This document shows, piece by piece, positions 7,130 to 8,303 of a stretch of DNA of 8,303 nucleotides. The DNA is from Gemmatimonadota bacterium (lineage in GTDB: Bacteria; Latescibacterota; UBA2968; UBA8231), in contig PATE01000077.1 in the NCBI GenBank assembly GCA_002712305.1, positions 14,303 to 22,605 of the forward strand. Reading direction: 5' to 3'. Each line of letters begins with the position of its first letter. The first letter of the stretch is position 1. Made by a program: the position numbers and the translations under genes. Below the pieces are notes generated by a model. The model made no database searches. It had not been told where the DNA came from and worked only from the letters and a program-made list of their open reading frames with translations.

Positions 7130-7166
7130 AGACCGGACTGCGGTCACGCAACTCCGATGTGGGTGC

Positions 7167-7499
7167 TTAGCTGGAGAGGAACGAGCGGTGCGGAGGGGCT
7201 CGCGGCGCCGCTGGCGTGCGATGGGCGACCCGAGGTGGCGGGGCGATCGTCGCAATGGCGTGCGACATGAACCGAGTTACGAGAAGGGACCGTGCCACGA
7301 AGCCCACCAGGACCAGCGAAAAACCGACCTGGAGGAGATGGACGGGACACTCCGATTCCGGCGCGCCCGGGGCATGGAAGGCCTCGTGCAACTGCGGCAT
7401 GGCCAGCGTTGTCGCCAGTAGCAATAGCAGGAGCAGACCAGCGGTGGTGCTCAGAGCACGTGGCCAACCTGGGCGTCTGTCGGGAGTTCTCGGAACCAT
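7167..7499 (-). CDS. Small two-segment membrane protein with His/Cys motif (DUF2946-like, metal-related)
   Basis: This 110-residue protein starts at ATG 7499. A TTG 36 bases upstream is an alternative start. Neither has a convincing ribosome binding site, although AAGGA precedes the TTG at too short a distance. Residues 17-36 are a Leu-rich transmembrane segment. A short outward loop HEAFHAPGAPESECPVH follows (His38, His42, Cys51, His54). A second segment covers about 55-70 (LLQVGFSLVLVGFVA). The tail is Pro/Arg-rich. Small membrane proteins with a His/Cys loop between two helices (DUF2946 and similar) are often found beside TonB receptors for copper or zinc. The match here is by architecture, not by clear sequence motif. 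It is the first gene of the metal operon. The 208-base gap to the lipoprotein gene contains two stem-loops. Confidence 0.65.
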   Translation of the reverse strand: MVPRTPDRRPGWPRALSTTAGLLLLLLLATTLAMPQLHEAFHAPGAPESECPVHLLQVGFSLVLVGFVARSLLVTRFMSHAIATIAPPPRVAHRTPAAPRAPPHRSFLSS

Positions 7500-7585
7500 G
7501 CTTAGGAGTATCGTCAGTGTTGAACCGAAACGCAATGTCCTTGTCAGCAGCGATCACAGAACGAGGATCAGAACAACAGAAACGC

Positions 7586-7598
7586 GAGTCAGTGACTC
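7586..7598. promoter_or_regulatory. 13-base palindrome, candidate operator of the metal operon
   Basis: GAGTCA-G-TGACTC is a perfect dyad with one central base. It lies about 87 bases upstream of the ATG of the small membrane protein, where the promoter of the minus-strand operon should be. The size and position suit a dimeric repressor site, but it does not match the AT-rich Zur or Fur boxes I know. The stop of the antitoxin relic frame overlaps it. No convincing -10/-35 pair could be assigned nearby. Confidence 0.25.
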
Positions 7599-7773
7599 AG
7601 GTCTGACGGCACCACGCCACAATTGGGCCTGCTTCGTCGCTGCCTATTTGCGTAGGGGAGCATCGCCTGTGCGCCGTGGGACGCACAATCCGACGACGAC
7701 GTGCCCCTTTCAGATCGAGATACTCGGTGATGTCATTTCCGTTCTCGAACTTCTGATCGAAGGCTTTAGCTGT
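7597..7773 (-). pseudogene. CopG/BrnA-type antitoxin relic lacking a start codon
   Basis: A stop-to-stop frame of 58 codons begins T-A-K-A-F-D-Q-K-F-E-N-G-N-D-I-T-E-Y-L-D-L-K-G-A-R-R. This closely follows the N-terminus of CopG/BrnA-like antitoxins paired with BrnT toxins, normally 'M-K-A-x-x-F-D-x-K-F-D-x-G-E-D-I-x-x-Y-L-D-L-x-x-A-x-R'. The ATG expected just before Lys is missing: a TGA stands three codons upstream. After the Arg run the frame departs from the family (RIVRPTAHRRCSP) and reaches TGA at 7597, so the ribbon-helix-helix DNA-binding part is gone. It directly follows the toxin relic, as in intact toxin-antitoxin operons. The product cannot be functional. Confidence 0.6.
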
Positions 7774-7865
7774 TCATATACAGCGACCTCTTCTTCTCTT
7801 GACCGGCGAACAGAGATGATGCGGACACGGTCGTCCCGATAGGTGATGACTGCGATAATGGCGCC
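7764..7865 (-). pseudogene. BrnT-type toxin relic (C-terminal piece only)
   Basis: The frame opens just after a TGA at 7866-7868 and reads G-A-I-I-A-V-I-T-Y-R-D-D-R-V-R-I-I-S-V-R-R-S-R-E-E-E. It continues V-A-V-Y-E-Q-L-K before entering the antitoxin relic. This is the final strand and helix of the BrnT ribonuclease-toxin fold, whose family ending is 'V-V-x-T-x-R-x-x-x-x-R-I-I-S-A-R-x-A-x-x-x-E-x-x-x-Y'. The RIIS(A/V)R core is intact. The first two thirds of the toxin are absent: the sequence beyond 7866 belongs to a GC hairpin (GGCGC/GCGCC, 7860-7875) and the leader of the plus-strand mini-gene. In this frame the sequence stays open to TGA at 7710, but the natural C-terminus should fall near 7764. 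Confidence 0.6.
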
Positions 7866-7905
7866 TCATCGCGCCTATCCGCTCCTTTGGCAGGAGGTAA
7901 ATCTA

Positions 7906-8019
7906 ATGCCGTATAAGTTACTGATGACCCACCGGGTAAAGCCTGGGCAATACCAAGAGCTTAAAAAGATGATGGATTGCCAGATACATGCCGTAAATCT
8001 ACAAATAGCGAGGAGCTGA
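7906..8019 (+). CDS. 37-residue mini-protein, resembling the start of an alpha-beta barrel (monooxygenase/NIPSNAP-like) domain
   Basis: ATG at 7906 follows a strong CAGGAGG with 8 bases spacing. The frame encodes 37 residues and ends with TGA at 8017-8019. Residues 1-23, MPYKLLMTHRVKPGQYQELKKMM, have the beta-strand then 'V-K-P-G-x-x-x-E-x-x-K' helix pattern of dimeric alpha-beta barrel proteins (antibiotic-biosynthesis-monooxygenase or NIPSNAP types), which normally run to about 100 residues. The rest, DCQIHAVNLQIARS, does not continue the fold. Either an internal deletion fused the gene start to the dehydrogenase leader, or this is a short leader peptide for coupled translation. The AGGAG of the next gene lies inside its last codons, one base before the next ATG. 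Good initiation signals make translation likely. Function is uncertain. Confidence 0.5.
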   Translation: MPYKLLMTHRVKPGQYQELKKMMDCQIHAVNLQIARS

Positions 8020-8020
8020 T

Positions 8021-8303
8021 ATGAGCAAATTAGAGGGTAAAGTTGCGGCGATTACGGGGGGCAACAGTGGATTGGGCCTGGCCATTGCCAAAAGATTTAG
8101 AGCCGAGGGAGCCTCAGTAGCCATCATGGGAAGAAATTCTGAAACCTTGGAGTCGGCGGTTGCTGAAATCGGAGAGGGTACGGTCTCGTCCAGGGGTGAC
8201 GTTCAATCACTCTCAGATCTCGATGAATTTTTCAGCAAGATCTCCGAGCACTTTGGCAGCTTGGACATCGTTGTCGCAAACGCTGGTGGCGGTAAAATAG
8301 GTT
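8021..8303 (+). CDS. Short-chain dehydrogenase/reductase (SDR), N-terminal part, runs off the window
   Basis: Ninety-four codons are visible from ATG 8021, preceded by AGGAG with 5 bases spacing. The classical SDR Rossmann signature is clear: TGGNSGLG (12-19) is the glycine-rich cofactor loop, GRN (37-39) follows the second strand and its Arg suggests NADP(H) preference, GDV (59-61) contacts the adenine, and NAGG (87-90) closes the fourth strand. The catalytic Ser-Tyr-Lys part lies beyond the window, so the substrate cannot be inferred. The gene starts two bases after the mini-gene stop and is surely co-transcribed with it. GC is visibly lower here and codons such as TTA, AGA and AAA are used more freely than in the minus-strand operons. 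Confidence 0.93.
   Translation, partial: MSKLEGKVAAITGGNSGLGLAIAKRFRAEGASVAIMGRNSETLESAVAEIGEGTVSSRGDVQSLSDLDEFFSKISEHFGSLDIVVANAGGGKIG

Noticed and set aside
6959-7255. In-frame N-terminal extension of the lipoprotein
   Set aside because: It is Arg-rich, crosses two stem-loops and overlaps the small membrane protein gene; the lipoprotein signal starts at 6958.
7586-7598. Zur or Fur box
   Set aside because: The palindrome is real but lacks the AT-rich core of the known boxes, so no regulator is named.
7216-7842. 208-codon plus-strand open frame
   Set aside because: It is antisense to the small membrane protein and the toxin-antitoxin relics. It has low-complexity Arg/Thr/Ser composition and no domain.
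1-8303. tRNA, rRNA, CRISPR array, intact insertion sequence
   Set aside because: No cloverleaf, conserved rRNA segment, regularly spaced repeat or transposase with terminal inverted repeats was seen.

Overview
The window looks like accessory DNA from an uncultured, GC-rich Gram-negative bacterium. A TonB-dependent outer-membrane receptor and a lipoprotein show that there is an outer membrane. A ceramidase-fold hydrolase, phytanoyl-CoA dioxygenase-type (PhyH) oxygenases and a TIM-barrel glycoside-hydrolase-like protein together recall marine or sponge-associated lineages such as Latescibacteria and Poribacteria. That taxonomic guess is inference from gene content. No rRNA, tRNA or marker gene is present to confirm it.

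Layout. (1) Bases 1-153, plus strand: the last 50 codons of a protein that starts outside the window. (2) Bases 183-3435, minus strand: a compact three-gene operon read as ceramidase-like hydrolase, then PhyH dioxygenase, then TIM-barrel hydrolase-like protein, with gaps of 37 and 45 bases. It looks like a catabolic unit for a lipid or glycoconjugate substrate. (3) Bases 3466-4242: a recombination scar with no intact gene. It holds a frameshifted second PhyH gene joined to a foreign tail (minus), a short tyrosine-recombinase-like fragment (plus), and a secreted-protein N-terminus cut off after about 35 residues (minus). (4) Bases 4243-7499, minus strand: a probable metal-uptake operon read as a small two-segment membrane protein with His/Cys residues, then a His/Asp/Glu-rich lipoprotein, then a TonB-dependent receptor. 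The last two genes overlap by 8 bases. Two stem-loops lie in the 208-base leader of the lipoprotein gene, and a 13-base palindrome lies about 87 bases ahead of the first gene. (5) Bases 7597-7865, minus strand: the decayed remains of a BrnT-type toxin and its CopG/BrnA-type antitoxin. (6) Bases 7906-8303, plus strand: visibly lower in GC, with a 37-codon mini-gene that has a strong ribosome binding site, followed immediately by the first 94 codons of a short-chain dehydrogenase/reductase.

How it fits together. The two minus-strand operons are the functional cargo: one degradative, one for nutrient acquisition. The receptor would import a metal or metal-chelate across the outer membrane, with the acidic, His-rich lipoprotein and the small membrane protein as accessory metal-handling parts. 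The stretches on either side of the receptor operon are gene graveyards containing toxin-antitoxin and recombinase debris. This suggests that the operon sits in a region repeatedly reshaped by insertion and deletion. The most interesting points are the cryptic toxin-antitoxin relic, the mosaic scar, and the metal operon with its structured leader.
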